Positions 23,893-32,031 of a stretch of DNA of 64,000 nucleotides are shown in pieces. The first letter of the stretch is position 1. Each line of letters opens with the position of its first letter. Source of the DNA: Streptomyces sp. Ag109_O5-1 (GTDB taxonomy: Bacteria; Actinomycetota; Actinomycetes; Streptomycetales; Streptomycetaceae); contig NZ_RKQF01000001.1 in assembly GCF_003814875.1 (NCBI RefSeq), positions 310,001 to 374,000 of the forward strand, written 5' to 3'. The translations under genes and the position numbers were made by a program. The notes beneath the pieces were generated by a model that worked only from the letters and a program-made list of their open reading frames with translations, had not been told where the DNA came from and ran no database searches.

Positions 23893-25242
23893 TCAGCCGG
23901 CCAGTTCGAGCAGGGCGGCCGCGAACACCGCGGTGTGGGTGTCGACGTCCTGTTCGGTGGTGTCGGGGCACATCAGGGCCATGTTGTGGAACGGGGTGAG
24001 GAGGATGCCCCGGTTGGCGAGGTAGAGGTGCAGGAAGTCCTCCAGCTCAGTGTCCGCGGCCGCCTCGGACTCGGTACCGGTGCGCGGGGCCGGGGAGACG
24101 AAGCGGTACTCGGTGCGGGCGCCCAGGCGGCTGACCGACCAGGGCAGGGCGTGGGCCTCGACGGCTGTGCGGACGCCGGTCTCGAAGCGTGCGGAGAGCG
24201 AGTCCATGCGGGCGAACGCCTCGCCGGTGAGCACATGCTCCAGGGTGGCCCGGGTCGCGGCGACCGAGAGGGCGTTGCCCGCGAGGGTGCCGCCGACCCC
24301 GCCCATGTCCACCAGGTCCAGGTCGGCGCGGGCGAGGAGCCGCTCGGCGAGCTCGGCGGAAAGTCCGTAGGCGCCGGCCGGGATGCCGCCGCCGATGGCC
24401 TTGCCGATGGTCAGCAGATCGGGTTCCAGCCCCCAGGCGGCGGTGCAGCCGCCGGGGCCCGCGGAGAAGGTGTGCGTCTCGTCGTTGATGAGCAGCGTGC
24501 CGTACTGCCGGGTCAGCGCCCGCACGCCGTCCAGGTAGCCGGGTTCGGGCAGGACGATGCCGATGTTGGTGAGCGCGGGTTCCATGAGGACGGCGGCGAC
24601 GTCGCCGTGCGCGAGCTCGCGCTCCAGCTGCTCCAGGTCGTTGAACTCGGCGACTCGGCTGGTCAGGGTGACGTCACAGGGCGCGCCGACGTTCCCGGGG
24701 CGCGGTGCCCCCTTGCCGTCGGGGCCGACGACGATCAGGGACTCGTCGACGCTGCCGTGGTAGCTGTAGCTGTTGACCAGGATCTTCGGCCTGCCGGTGA
24801 CGGCGCGGGCGAGCCGGATGGCCCAGCGGTTGGCGTCGGTCGCGGTGAGCGAGAAGCTCCAGCGGGCGAGCCCGAAGCGGCGGGTCAGCTCCGCACCGAC
24901 CCACTCCGCGTCCTCGGTCGGCAGCATCGCGGTGGCCCCGCCCAGCTCGGCGAACCGGCGGTGCACGGCCTCGGTCACGACGGCCGGCGAGTGCCCGGCC
25001 ATCGCGCCGGTGTCGCCGAGGCAGAAGTCGATGTACTCGTGCCCGTCGATGTCGGTGACCCGGGCGCCGAGCGCGGTCGCCAGGTACCGGGGGAACGCTC
25101 CGGCGTTCTTGTTCATCCACGTCATGGGAACCCGGCCGAAGAGATGGTCGGCGCGGGCATATGCGGCTCGGGAGCGCGGATTTCGCCGCTCGGCCTCGGC
25201 GCTCTCCCGGGCCAGGAGGGTGTGCAGTCGGGTGCGGTCCAT
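23893..25242 (-). CDS. class III PLP-dependent aminotransferase
   Basis: A 449-residue fold-type I enzyme. The PLP lysine is in LLTIGKAIGGGIPAGAYG, the cofactor aspartate equivalent in LLINDETHTFSAGPGG, and the substrate-side motif in DFCLGDTGAMAGHSP. It resembles glutamate-1-semialdehyde aminomutase relatives and omega-transaminases rather than classic ornithine or GABA enzymes. The exact substrate cannot be told. It leads a two-gene unit with the Lrp/AsnC regulator, a common arrangement for catabolic transaminases. Confidence 0.8.
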   Translation of the reverse strand: MDRTRLHTLLARESAEAERRNPRSRAAYARADHLFGRVPMTWMNKNAGAFPRYLATALGARVTDIDGHEYIDFCLGDTGAMAGHSPAVVTEAVHRRFAELGGATAMLPTEDAEWVGAELTRRFGLARWSFSLTATDANRWAIRLARAVTGRPKILVNSYSYHGSVDESLIVVGPDGKGAPRPGNVGAPCDVTLTSRVAEFNDLEQLERELAHGDVAAVLMEPALTNIGIVLPEPGYLDGVRALTRQYGTLLINDETHTFSAGPGGCTAAWGLEPDLLTIGKAIGGGIPAGAYGLSAELAERLLARADLDLVDMGGVGGTLAGNALSVAATRATLEHVLTGEAFARMDSLSARFETGVRTAVEAHALPWSVSRLGARTEYRFVSPAPRTGTESEAAADTELEDFLHLYLANRGILLTPFHNMALMCPDTTEQDVDTHTAVFAAALLELAG

Positions 25243-25586
25243 GGAGTACCCCTGATCGGGAGCGGTGGCAGCGGAATAAGCGGAGCGTACGACCGAAACC
25301 TGCCATGCATCAAGAGATAGCGATCGAATCGATTGTCACGGCGACGGATTCGAGTGCGGCGGAGCGCAGGCTCGCCAAGGGAGGAACTACCGCGCCGCCC
25401 GCTCGCCGCACCGGCGCCCGGTGTTCGAACAAACGCCCTGAAACGCCAGGGTTCGCCACCCCTTCCGCCAGTTAGAAATATCTACCAACATGCATATGCC
25501 GGGTTGGAGTGCGAGCGCACCAAGTGCCCGGTGTCGATCGTTCCCTGCGTCCGAAACAGGTGAGCGGAGATACCCCGGAGCAGTGC
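25243..25586. other. intergenic region with small palindromes, no supported gene
   Basis: Upstream of the aminotransferase (minus strand) and of a plus-strand hypothetical gene. It holds the dyads ATCGAATCGAT (25323-25333) and AATCGATT (25327-25334), both central and AT-rich against the local background, plausible binding sites for the Lrp-type regulator. Local GC is somewhat lower than in the flanking genes. No coding frame is credible. Confidence 0.4.
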
Positions 25587-26054
25587 ATGACGAACACGAT
25601 GTGGATGCAGGGTGTGGAATGGCTCGCGGCGGCCTCGTCGGACCCCCGGACGTGCAAGTGGGAGTGGGATCACGGCGAGGGTGTCTCGCTGCTGGAGGCG
25701 GGCCGTTTCTGGGACGTGCTGACCGTGCCGGACCGGCTCGGGCTGCTCACCCTGGACCTGCTGTGGCGGCCGTCGCTGCCGGTGCCGGGGCCGACGCTGG
25801 TGGACACCGCCGCACGCCGGGTCGGCTTCTTCCTGCCGCCCGATCCGTCCGGCGGCTGGATCGGCTCCGGGCTGCGCTACGCGACGAAGGGCACCTGGGT
25901 CGCCGTACCGCCGCCGTACCGGCCCGCACGCTTCCTGGAGTGGCTGGTGCCGCCGGACGGCAGCGGCTCGCTGCATGTCCCGGGCACGCTGGAGCTGGCG
26001 CTGCGCGAGGCCAACGGCACGCTGGCGGTGCTGCGGCCGATCTGCGAGGAATAG
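25587..26054 (+). CDS. conserved-looking hypothetical protein with no recognised domain
   Basis: A 155-residue soluble protein starting MTNTMWMQGVEWLAAASSDP at ATG 25587, preceded by CCCGGAGCAG. It contains a tryptophan-rich N-terminus, a central FFLPPDPSGGWIGSGLRYA block and a C-terminal helix ELALREANGTLAVLRP. The glycine/proline layout faintly recalls the N-terminus of actinomycete bifunctional primase-polymerase-like proteins, but no catalytic residues can be named. The stop lies 7 bases from a small convergent gene. Confidence 0.6.
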   Translation: MTNTMWMQGVEWLAAASSDPRTCKWEWDHGEGVSLLEAGRFWDVLTVPDRLGLLTLDLLWRPSLPVPGPTLVDTAARRVGFFLPPDPSGGWIGSGLRYATKGTWVAVPPPYRPARFLEWLVPPDGSGSLHVPGTLELALREANGTLAVLRPICEE

Positions 26055-26060
26055 CCGAGG

Positions 26061-26231
26061 TCAGCGGCGGGGCGGGAGCAGGACCATCGCCCACCGGTTC
26101 TCCGGTTCGGCCGGCACGGTACGGCCCTGGGCCCGCCACTCCCGGACGAGCTGGGCGTAGATCGGCTCGCGGGACTGCAGGGCTCGGGGGTGCCGGGCCG
26201 GGAGCCAGGGCGTCAGGGAGGTTCCGTCCAT
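26061..26231 (-). CDS. small hypothetical protein (56 aa)
   Basis: Reverse-strand ATG 26231 opens a 56-codon frame beginning MDGTSLTPWLPARHPRALQS and continuing REPIYAQLVREWRAQGRTVP, then NRWAMVLLPPRR. Composition is that of a real soluble protein, with an amphipathic helix in the middle and balanced charges, unlike the arginine/proline noise of non-coding frames here. It is convergent with the preceding hypothetical gene. No clear Shine-Dalgarno is seen, which lowers confidence. No family is known to me. Confidence 0.45.
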   Translation of the reverse strand: MDGTSLTPWLPARHPRALQSREPIYAQLVREWRAQGRTVPAEPENRWAMVLLPPRR

Positions 26232-26382
26232 GCCGGGGCAACGCCCGGAAGGCCCCCACGGTGCGCACCCTCCGCCCCGCCCACCCGGTCGGGTGAGCGG
26301 GTCGCCCGATCGGCCCTCCCGCCAGTCCTACAAGCATTCCGGCGGCCGACCGGCCGGCGGGCGCCATAGGGCACCCGCTCGT

Positions 26383-26420
26383 ATCCTGTGAAGTCAGGCT
26401 TCCGATCCTGTGAAGTCAGG
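26383..26420 (+). repeat. 16-bp direct repeat pair upstream of the serine hydrolase
   Basis: ATCCTGTGAAGTCAGG occurs perfectly twice, at 26383-26398 and 26405-26420. The 22-bp period places both on the same face of the helix. The second copy ends 54 bases before the hydrolase start, a position suitable for an activator binding as a tandem dimer. Confidence 0.7.
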
Positions 26421-26474
26421 GTTCCTACGTCCGACCCCACCGCACGTTCCTCCTCACGTGCTCGGAGTCAGCCC

Positions 26475-27731
26475 ATGCCGCACACGTCCGTCTTGCTGCG
26501 CCGAGGGGCCGCGATCGCCCTCGTACTGGGGACGGTGACCGCGCCACTGGCAGGAGGGGCGTCGCACGCCGCGGCCGGCTCCGCACCGGCCGCGTTCGCC
26601 GCATCCGCACCGACCCCGTCACCGTCCGGCAGCCCGGACGTCCGTGCCATGACTCCGGCCGTGGCACGCCGGCTCGACGCGGCCGTACAGCAGGTGATGC
26701 GCGAGGCGAACGTGCCCGGAGTGACCGTCGGCGTCTGGACCCCCGGTCAGACCGACTACGTTCGCTCGTTCGGGGTCGCGAACAAGGCGACCGGGCTGCC
26801 GATGTCGTCCGACCTGTACATGCGGATCGGCAGCGAGACCAAGATGTTCACCGTGACCGCGCTGCTGCAGCTGGTCGACCAGGGCAGGCTGAGCCTGGAC
26901 GATCCGATCGGCAGGTACATCTCCGGCGTACCCAACGGCGACGAGATCACTCTGCGTCAACTGGCCGGGATGCGCAGCGGGTTGTTCAACTACTCCGCGG
27001 ACGAGGGCTTCTACAAGGCGCTGACCTCGGATCCGCAACGCACCATGACCCCGCAGCAGTTGCTCGGCTACGCCTTCAGGCATCCGGTGCTGTTCCGGCC
27101 CGGGGAGAAGTTCTCCTACTCCAACACCAACCTGATCCTGCTCGGCCTGCTCGTCGAGAAGGAGAGCGGGCAGCCGCTCGGGCAGTACGTCGGGCAGCAC
27201 ATCCTCGACCCGGCGGGCATGCACCACACCCTGTTCCCGGTCGGGAACGAGTTCCCCACCCCGCACGCCCAGGGCTACACGGACCAGACCGCGAGCGGCA
27301 AGGTCGAGGACTCCGCCGGCTGGAACACCTCCTGGGCCTGGGCGGCCGGCGCGATGATCTCCGACCTGGACGACCTGCACGCCTGGGCGCGCACGGCGGC
27401 CACGGGGATCTTCCCCGACGGCACGACCATGGTCGGTCCCGCCGTCCAGAAGCAGCGGCTGACGACGCCCCCGACGGGAATCCCGGGCACCGGCTACGGC
27501 CTCGGCATCTTCGACGTCCAGGGGTGGATAGGGCACAACGGCTCGCTGCCGGGCTACGAGGCCCTCACCGTCTATCTGCCGTCGACGCGGACGACCGTGG
27601 CGGTGCTGCTGAACACGGACGTCAACTACCGGGGGACCATCGAGCCCAGCACGGTCTTCGGCCAGGCGATCACCCGGATCATCTCCCCCGACCATGTGTT
27701 CAACCTGCCCGCGGAGCCCGCCGCCCACTGA
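26475..27731 (+). CDS. secreted serine hydrolase of the class C beta-lactamase / D-alanyl-D-alanine carboxypeptidase family
   Basis: A 418-residue exported protein. The signal peptide (LLRRGAAIALVLGTVTAPLA) is followed by an Ala/Pro/Ser linker. The catalytic domain has the SxxK motif at S120 (GSETKM), the YxN motif at Y215 (FSYSNTNL) and a C-terminal HNG at H354 replacing KTG, as in class C-like and DD-peptidase enzymes. It probably acts as a DD-carboxypeptidase or esterase in the wall space rather than as a true beta-lactamase. Its promoter region carries a perfect 16-bp direct repeat pair. Confidence 0.87.
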   Translation: MPHTSVLLRRGAAIALVLGTVTAPLAGGASHAAAGSAPAAFAASAPTPSPSGSPDVRAMTPAVARRLDAAVQQVMREANVPGVTVGVWTPGQTDYVRSFGVANKATGLPMSSDLYMRIGSETKMFTVTALLQLVDQGRLSLDDPIGRYISGVPNGDEITLRQLAGMRSGLFNYSADEGFYKALTSDPQRTMTPQQLLGYAFRHPVLFRPGEKFSYSNTNLILLGLLVEKESGQPLGQYVGQHILDPAGMHHTLFPVGNEFPTPHAQGYTDQTASGKVEDSAGWNTSWAWAAGAMISDLDDLHAWARTAATGIFPDGTTMVGPAVQKQRLTTPPTGIPGTGYGLGIFDVQGWIGHNGSLPGYEALTVYLPSTRTTVAVLLNTDVNYRGTIEPSTVFGQAITRIISPDHVFNLPAEPAAH

Positions 27732-27947
27732 CCGCACACGACACGCCGGAACCCAACTCGCGTCGCGCGCACGGCATTTCCGACAGTTGACACAGAAGCG
27801 AACAGTCACCGAGCGGATTCGAAGCGATGTAACGATTCACCGTGCGGGGCCGGTCAATGACGGTGTGTACTGTGCTGCGAGCGCCACATGGGAGGGCCCT
27901 GGGCTCCCCCTGCCCACTGCTGCCCTACTCCCCTGGAAACCGATTCC

Positions 27948-29435
27948 ATGATCGAATTACCGGAACTGGTGGCCGGTGGTCTCGCCGCCGGAACGCTCTC
28001 CGCGCTCGCCCTCGGCGGCAGCCTGCTGCGGTCCCGGCGTCAGAAGGCGGCGCTGCGGGCCGAAGTCACGGAGCTGCGCGACCGGCTGGAGAGTGCCGAG
28101 GGCGCGTTCATCTCCGAGATCGAGCATCTCGCCGCCCGCAGGATGCCCGCGGCCGCGGCCCAGTTGGCGCATCCGCACCTCAGGGTGCCCGGCCCGATAC
28201 GGCAGAACACGCCCGGGACGCCCATCGGGATCGCGCTGGAGTACGTACTGACCGCGCTGCGCGAGGAGTTGACGGCCCAGCGCGTCCGGATCGACGCTGC
28301 GGCACAGGCCGGGCTCCGGGGCGCCACCCGGGAGATCCAGGCCGCCCTGTACCGCCTCCAGGACGCCCTGCGGGGGCTCGAACAGCGCTACGACGACCCC
28401 GAGTTGGCGCAGACGCTGTTCGCGCTCGACCACGAGAACGAGCAGTCGCTGCGTCGGGCGCAGGTCGCCGCAGTGGTATGCGGGGCCTGGGTGGGGCTGG
28501 CCCGCGAGGAGTCCCATGTGGTGGACGCGGTGACCGGCGGCCAGGCCCGGCTCGCGGGCTACCACCGGGTCCGGGTCCACAACCATCTGGAGCCGGGCAC
28601 CGCCCTGGTGTCCCACGCGGTCGAGCCGGCCGCCATCATCGTCGCCGAGCTCCTGGACAACGCGCTGCGCCACTCGGCGCCGGACACCGACGTCATCGTC
28701 AATCTGGAGCACGTCCACCACGGGGTGTGCGTCACCGTCGACGACGCGGGTCTCGGCATGACGCAGGACGAACGGGCCCGGGCCCAGCGGCTGGTGGCGG
28801 GCAGCAACCCCATCCTGCTGACCGATCTGGGCGACCCGCCGCGCATGGGCCTGGCCGCGATCGGCCAGCTCACCCGCCAGTTCGACCTGAGCGTCGACGT
28901 GTCGTCGCCCTCGCCGTACGGCGGGGTGCGCGCGGTGCTGCGGGTGGACAGTCATCTGCTCGGCCGGATCGACCCGCAGGAGCGGCCGCCCTCGGCCAGC
29001 GCGCCCCGTTCGACCAGGGAACGCGCGGCACGCAGGGAGCCGGGGCGCGAACCGGCCGGGTCCGGCACGCCGACCGCCGAGCCGCCGGCACCCGCGGCAC
29101 CGGTGCCTGCACCCCAACCCGTACCCAAACCCGCACCCGCACCCGCACCCGTGGCACCGGTGCCCGCCGCGGCCGGTCACGGGGCCGAGCACGAACGCGC
29201 CGCCGCCCCGGGTCACCCCGAGACGAGCGACCTGGGCGGTCTGCCGCAGCGGCGCCGTCGTACCCGTACCGACGCCTCCGGCCTGCCGCAGCCGCCGTCC
29301 GCCGTGCGCCGTCCCGAGGAGGCGGCCGCCGCCCTGGCGGCCCTGCAGTACGGCACCGCGGCGGCGCGTACCCCGAAGCGGGCGAGCGCGCCCGATCCCC
29401 AACGGACCGACGACGAAGGAGGAGCGGCCAGATGA
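27948..29435 (+). CDS. cvnA: conservon protein CvnA: histidine-kinase-like ATPase
   Basis: A 495-residue protein. A short N-terminal hydrophobic helix (LVAGGLAAGTLSALALGGSL) and coiled-coil precede a sensor-kinase-like core. The HATPase domain has the N-box IIVAELLDNALRHSAPDT and the G-box VDDAGLGMTQDE. The last ~170 residues are a disordered Pro/Ala tail. Conservon CvnA proteins sit at the membrane and control the small GTPase CvnD through CvnB and CvnC. It is the first of six genes linked by 4-base stop/start overlaps or longer. Confidence 0.93.
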   Translation: MIELPELVAGGLAAGTLSALALGGSLLRSRRQKAALRAEVTELRDRLESAEGAFISEIEHLAARRMPAAAAQLAHPHLRVPGPIRQNTPGTPIGIALEYVLTALREELTAQRVRIDAAAQAGLRGATREIQAALYRLQDALRGLEQRYDDPELAQTLFALDHENEQSLRRAQVAAVVCGAWVGLAREESHVVDAVTGGQARLAGYHRVRVHNHLEPGTALVSHAVEPAAIIVAELLDNALRHSAPDTDVIVNLEHVHHGVCVTVDDAGLGMTQDERARAQRLVAGSNPILLTDLGDPPRMGLAAIGQLTRQFDLSVDVSSPSPYGGVRAVLRVDSHLLGRIDPQERPPSASAPRSTRERAARREPGREPAGSGTPTAEPPAPAAPVPAPQPVPKPAPAPAPVAPVPAAAGHGAEHERAAAPGHPETSDLGGLPQRRRRTRTDASGLPQPPSAVRRPEEAAAALAALQYGTAAARTPKRASAPDPQRTDDEGGAAR

Positions 29436-29854
29436 GCAGCCGCGATGCGGGCGAGACGGCATGGGTGCTGGAACCGATCCTGCAGGTGCCGCATGTACTG
29501 GCCGCCGTCCTGCTCACCCGGGACGGCCTCGCGACCGGCTACACGGACGCCCTGTCCCAGGCGACCGCCGAGCGGGTGGCCGCGATCACCAGTACCGTGC
29601 AGGGCGCCTGCCGGGCCGCTGCCGCCGCGTTCGCGGACCGGGACCGGGCCGAGGTGCGGCAGGTGGTCATCGAGTCGGACCACGGGTACGTGCTGATCGT
29701 GCCGACCGACCACGGCACCTGCGTGGCGGCCTACGGCGACCCGGAGGTGCGGCTGGACCTGCTGGCACACCGGGTGCACTCGCAGGTGGCCCGGGTGGGT
29801 GAGAAGGCGATGGCGGCCGCGCCCAGAGGCTCCGACGGCGGCGCGCCGGCATGA
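29432..29854 (+). CDS. cvnB: conservon protein CvnB: roadblock/LC7-domain protein
   Basis: A 140-residue protein with the roadblock/LC7 fold: LAAVLLTRDGLATGYTDALS, a long helix (ERVAAITSTVQGACRAAAAA), then strands QVVIESDHGYVLIVPTDHGT and CVAAYG. Roadblock proteins act as regulators or scaffolds for small GTPases, here presumably CvnD. The start ATGA overlaps the cvnA stop, and its stop overlaps the cvnC start, so stoichiometric coupled translation is expected. Confidence 0.93.
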   Translation: MSSRDAGETAWVLEPILQVPHVLAAVLLTRDGLATGYTDALSQATAERVAAITSTVQGACRAAAAAFADRDRAEVRQVVIESDHGYVLIVPTDHGTCVAAYGDPEVRLDLLAHRVHSQVARVGEKAMAAAPRGSDGGAPA

Positions 29855-30213
29855 CCGGCCGCCTCGGCGGCCGTCCTCTGGTCCCCGCGTATCTGTCGAC
29901 CGGCGGGGTCGCCCGGCCCAGTCGTCCGCATCTGGAACGGCTGACGGTGCTCACCCGCGACGGCAGCGCGCTGCCCGCCGGTCTGCCCGCCGCCGAACTG
30001 GCCCTGATGGAGCTGCTGTCCGGCGGCGCGCTGACCGTGGTGGAGGCGGCGGCGCTGCTGCGGCTGCCGTTCTCCGCGGTGCGGGTGCTGGCCGCCGACC
30101 TCGTCGACCGGGACCTGGTCCAGACCCGCGCGCCGATCCCGCCCGCCGAACGGTTCGACCCCGACCTGCTGAAGAGAGTGGCCGATGGCCTCCGCGCCCT
30201 CAAGCACCGGTGA
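29851..30213 (+). CDS. cvnC: conservon protein CvnC (DUF742)
   Basis: A 120-residue DUF742 protein with a winged-helix-like core (MELLSGGALTVVEAAALLRL followed by PFSAVRVLAADLVDRDLVQ) and a C-terminal FDPDLLKRVADGLRAL helix. In conservons it forms part of the membrane-bound complex with CvnA, B and D. Its 3' end overlaps the cvnD start by 29 bases. Confidence 0.93.
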   Translation: MTGRLGGRPLVPAYLSTGGVARPSRPHLERLTVLTRDGSALPAGLPAAELALMELLSGGALTVVEAAALLRLPFSAVRVLAADLVDRDLVQTRAPIPPAERFDPDLLKRVADGLRALKHR

Positions 30214-30808
30214 GCTGCCCCGCGCGGGCGGCACCCATCTCCCCGACTCCGCCCGCGACCTGGTGAAGATCCTGGTCACGGGGCCGTTCGGGGTGGGCAA
30301 GACGACCCTGATCGACTCGGTGTCGGAGATCCGCCCGCTGCACACCGAGGAACACCTCACCGAGGCCTCGGTCCATGTCGACGACCTCGACGGGGTGCGG
30401 GAGAAGGACACGACGACCGTCGCGATCGACTTCGGGCGGATCAGCCTGTCCGGCGGGATCGTGCTGTACCTGTTCGGCACTCCGGGGCAGCAGCGGTTCC
30501 GGACGCTGTGGGAGGACATCTCCTACGGGGCGCTCGGCGCCCTTGTCCTGGTCGACAGCAGGCGGATCGACGCGTCGTTCGACGTGCTCGGGCTGGTGGA
30601 GGAGGCGGGGCTGCCGTACGCGGTCGCCTTCAACGCCTTCCCCGACGCCCCCAACCACTACACGGGTGAACAGCTGCGTGCCGCGCTGGACCTGGAGCCG
30701 GGCACCCCGATGGTGACCTGTGACGCGCGTGACGCGCACTCCTCGGTCGACGCGCTGCTCGCCCTCGTACAGCATCTGATCGACGACCGGCCGGCGGAGG
30801 CCCGATGA
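30185..30808 (+). CDS. cvnD: conservon protein CvnD: small Ras-like GTPase
   Basis: A 207-residue GTPase. The P-loop (G1) is GPFGVGKTT, the switch II region (G3) is LFGTPGQQRF with a proline in place of the usual alanine/glycine, and VFFD-like beta strands surround ALVLVDSRRIDASF. CvnD family members are MglA/Ras-like switches controlled by the A-B-C complex. The start lies inside cvnC, and the stop overlaps the following P450 gene by 4 bases, placing the P450s under the same control. Confidence 0.93.
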   Translation: MASAPSSTGELPRAGGTHLPDSARDLVKILVTGPFGVGKTTLIDSVSEIRPLHTEEHLTEASVHVDDLDGVREKDTTTVAIDFGRISLSGGIVLYLFGTPGQQRFRTLWEDISYGALGALVLVDSRRIDASFDVLGLVEEAGLPYAVAFNAFPDAPNHYTGEQLRAALDLEPGTPMVTCDARDAHSSVDALLALVQHLIDDRPAEAR

Positions 30809-32031
30809 CCGCGCAGCAGTCCTTCACCGTCTCGGGTCCGGTACGCCTGTGGGAGGACGGGTTCGCCCGCAACCCGCACGGCTACTACGCGGCCCTGCGC
30901 GCCCAGGGGCCGGTCGGCTGGGCGGAGCTCGCGCCGGGCACGCCCGCGTACGTGGTCACCGAGCGGCGCGCCGCCCTCGACGTGCTGCGGGACGTGGAGA
31001 CCTTCTCGCACGACCCGCGGGGCTGGGAGGCGACCGTCCCCGAGGACTCCCCGCTGCTCGGCATGATGCGCTGGCGGCCCAACGCCCTGTTCTCCGACGC
31101 CGACGCGCACATCCGTTACCGCGCCACTCTCATCGACGTGTTCGACCTGATCGAGCCGCACGACCTGCGCTCGCTGGTGCACCGGGCGGTACGGCTCCTG
31201 GTGGACCGTTTCGCGCCCCGGGGCGAGGCGGATCTGGTCGTCGACTTCACCCGGCCGCTGATGGCGCTGGTGTTCAACAACCTGTTCGGGCTGCCGGACA
31301 GCCAGGGCGACCGGCTCAACGAGGGCCTCCTGAAGATGATGGAGGGCGGCGCGCAGGCCGCCGAGGGCGAGGCGGACTTCGTCGACTACGTGCTACGGCT
31401 GATCGCGGCCAAGGTCGAGGAGCGCGGCGAGGACCTGCCGAGCATGCTCCTGGACCATCCCGCGCAGCTGACCCCGGAGGAGGTCACCTGGCAGGTGTTC
31501 CTCACCCTCGGCGCGGGCTACGAGCCGACCACCAACCTGGTGTCCAACGCGCTCTCCCGGATCCTCGGCAACCCGCTCTACTACTCCACGCTGACCAGCG
31601 GCGCCCGCCCGGTCATGGACGCGGTGATCGAGGTACTGCACCACGAGACCCCGCTGTCCAACTACGGCATCTACTACGCCCGTCGGCCCGTCTCCTTCCA
31701 CGGGGCGTGGGTCCGGCCGGCGATCCCGGTGGTCGTCTCCTTCGGTGCCGTGGGGCTGTTCGCCGAGCGGGAGGTCACCTCCGGCCGGCGGCCCGGGGAC
31801 GCCTCGCACCTGTCGTGGGGGGCGGGCCCGCACGCCTGCCCGGTCCGGCACCACGCGCTGCTCATCGCGACCGAGGCGATCGAACGGCTCACCCTGTGGC
31901 TGCCCGACCTCGATCCCGTCCTGCCCCGCGAGCGGCTCAGCTGGCGGCCGGGCCCGTTCCACCGCTCGCTGACGTCCCTGCCCGTCCGGTTCAGTCCCCG
32001 CACCCCCGACCAGCCTGGAGAGTCGTCGTGA
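30805..32031 (+). CDS. conservon cytochrome P450, CYP157-like, lacking the ExxR motif
   Basis: A 408-residue P450. The heme loop HLSWGAGPHACPVRHHALL keeps the cysteine. The I-helix is LGAGYEPTTNLVSNAL. Where the near-universal ExxR should stand, the sequence reads VIEVLHHETPLS, so the arginine is replaced by histidine. Loss of ExxR is a known trait of the CYP157 family found in conservons, so this is likely an inherited feature rather than decay. It is coupled to cvnD (ATGA overlap) and to a second P450 (GTGA overlap). Catalytic competence is uncertain. Confidence 0.88.
   Translation: MTAQQSFTVSGPVRLWEDGFARNPHGYYAALRAQGPVGWAELAPGTPAYVVTERRAALDVLRDVETFSHDPRGWEATVPEDSPLLGMMRWRPNALFSDADAHIRYRATLIDVFDLIEPHDLRSLVHRAVRLLVDRFAPRGEADLVVDFTRPLMALVFNNLFGLPDSQGDRLNEGLLKMMEGGAQAAEGEADFVDYVLRLIAAKVEERGEDLPSMLLDHPAQLTPEEVTWQVFLTLGAGYEPTTNLVSNALSRILGNPLYYSTLTSGARPVMDAVIEVLHHETPLSNYGIYYARRPVSFHGAWVRPAIPVVVSFGAVGLFAEREVTSGRRPGDASHLSWGAGPHACPVRHHALLIATEAIERLTLWLPDLDPVLPRERLSWRPGPFHRSLTSLPVRFSPRTPDQPGESS

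Noticed and set aside
27842..27947. Upstream extension of cvnA or another start at 27888
   Set aside because: ATG 27948 begins the hydrophobic helix expected of CvnA. The upstream codons (PAHCCPTPLETDS-like) do not resemble a protein N-terminus.
30805..32031. CYP157-like gene as a pseudogene because ExxR is missing
   Set aside because: Reading frame, length, heme loop and translation coupling are intact, and absence of ExxR is a known feature of this P450 family.
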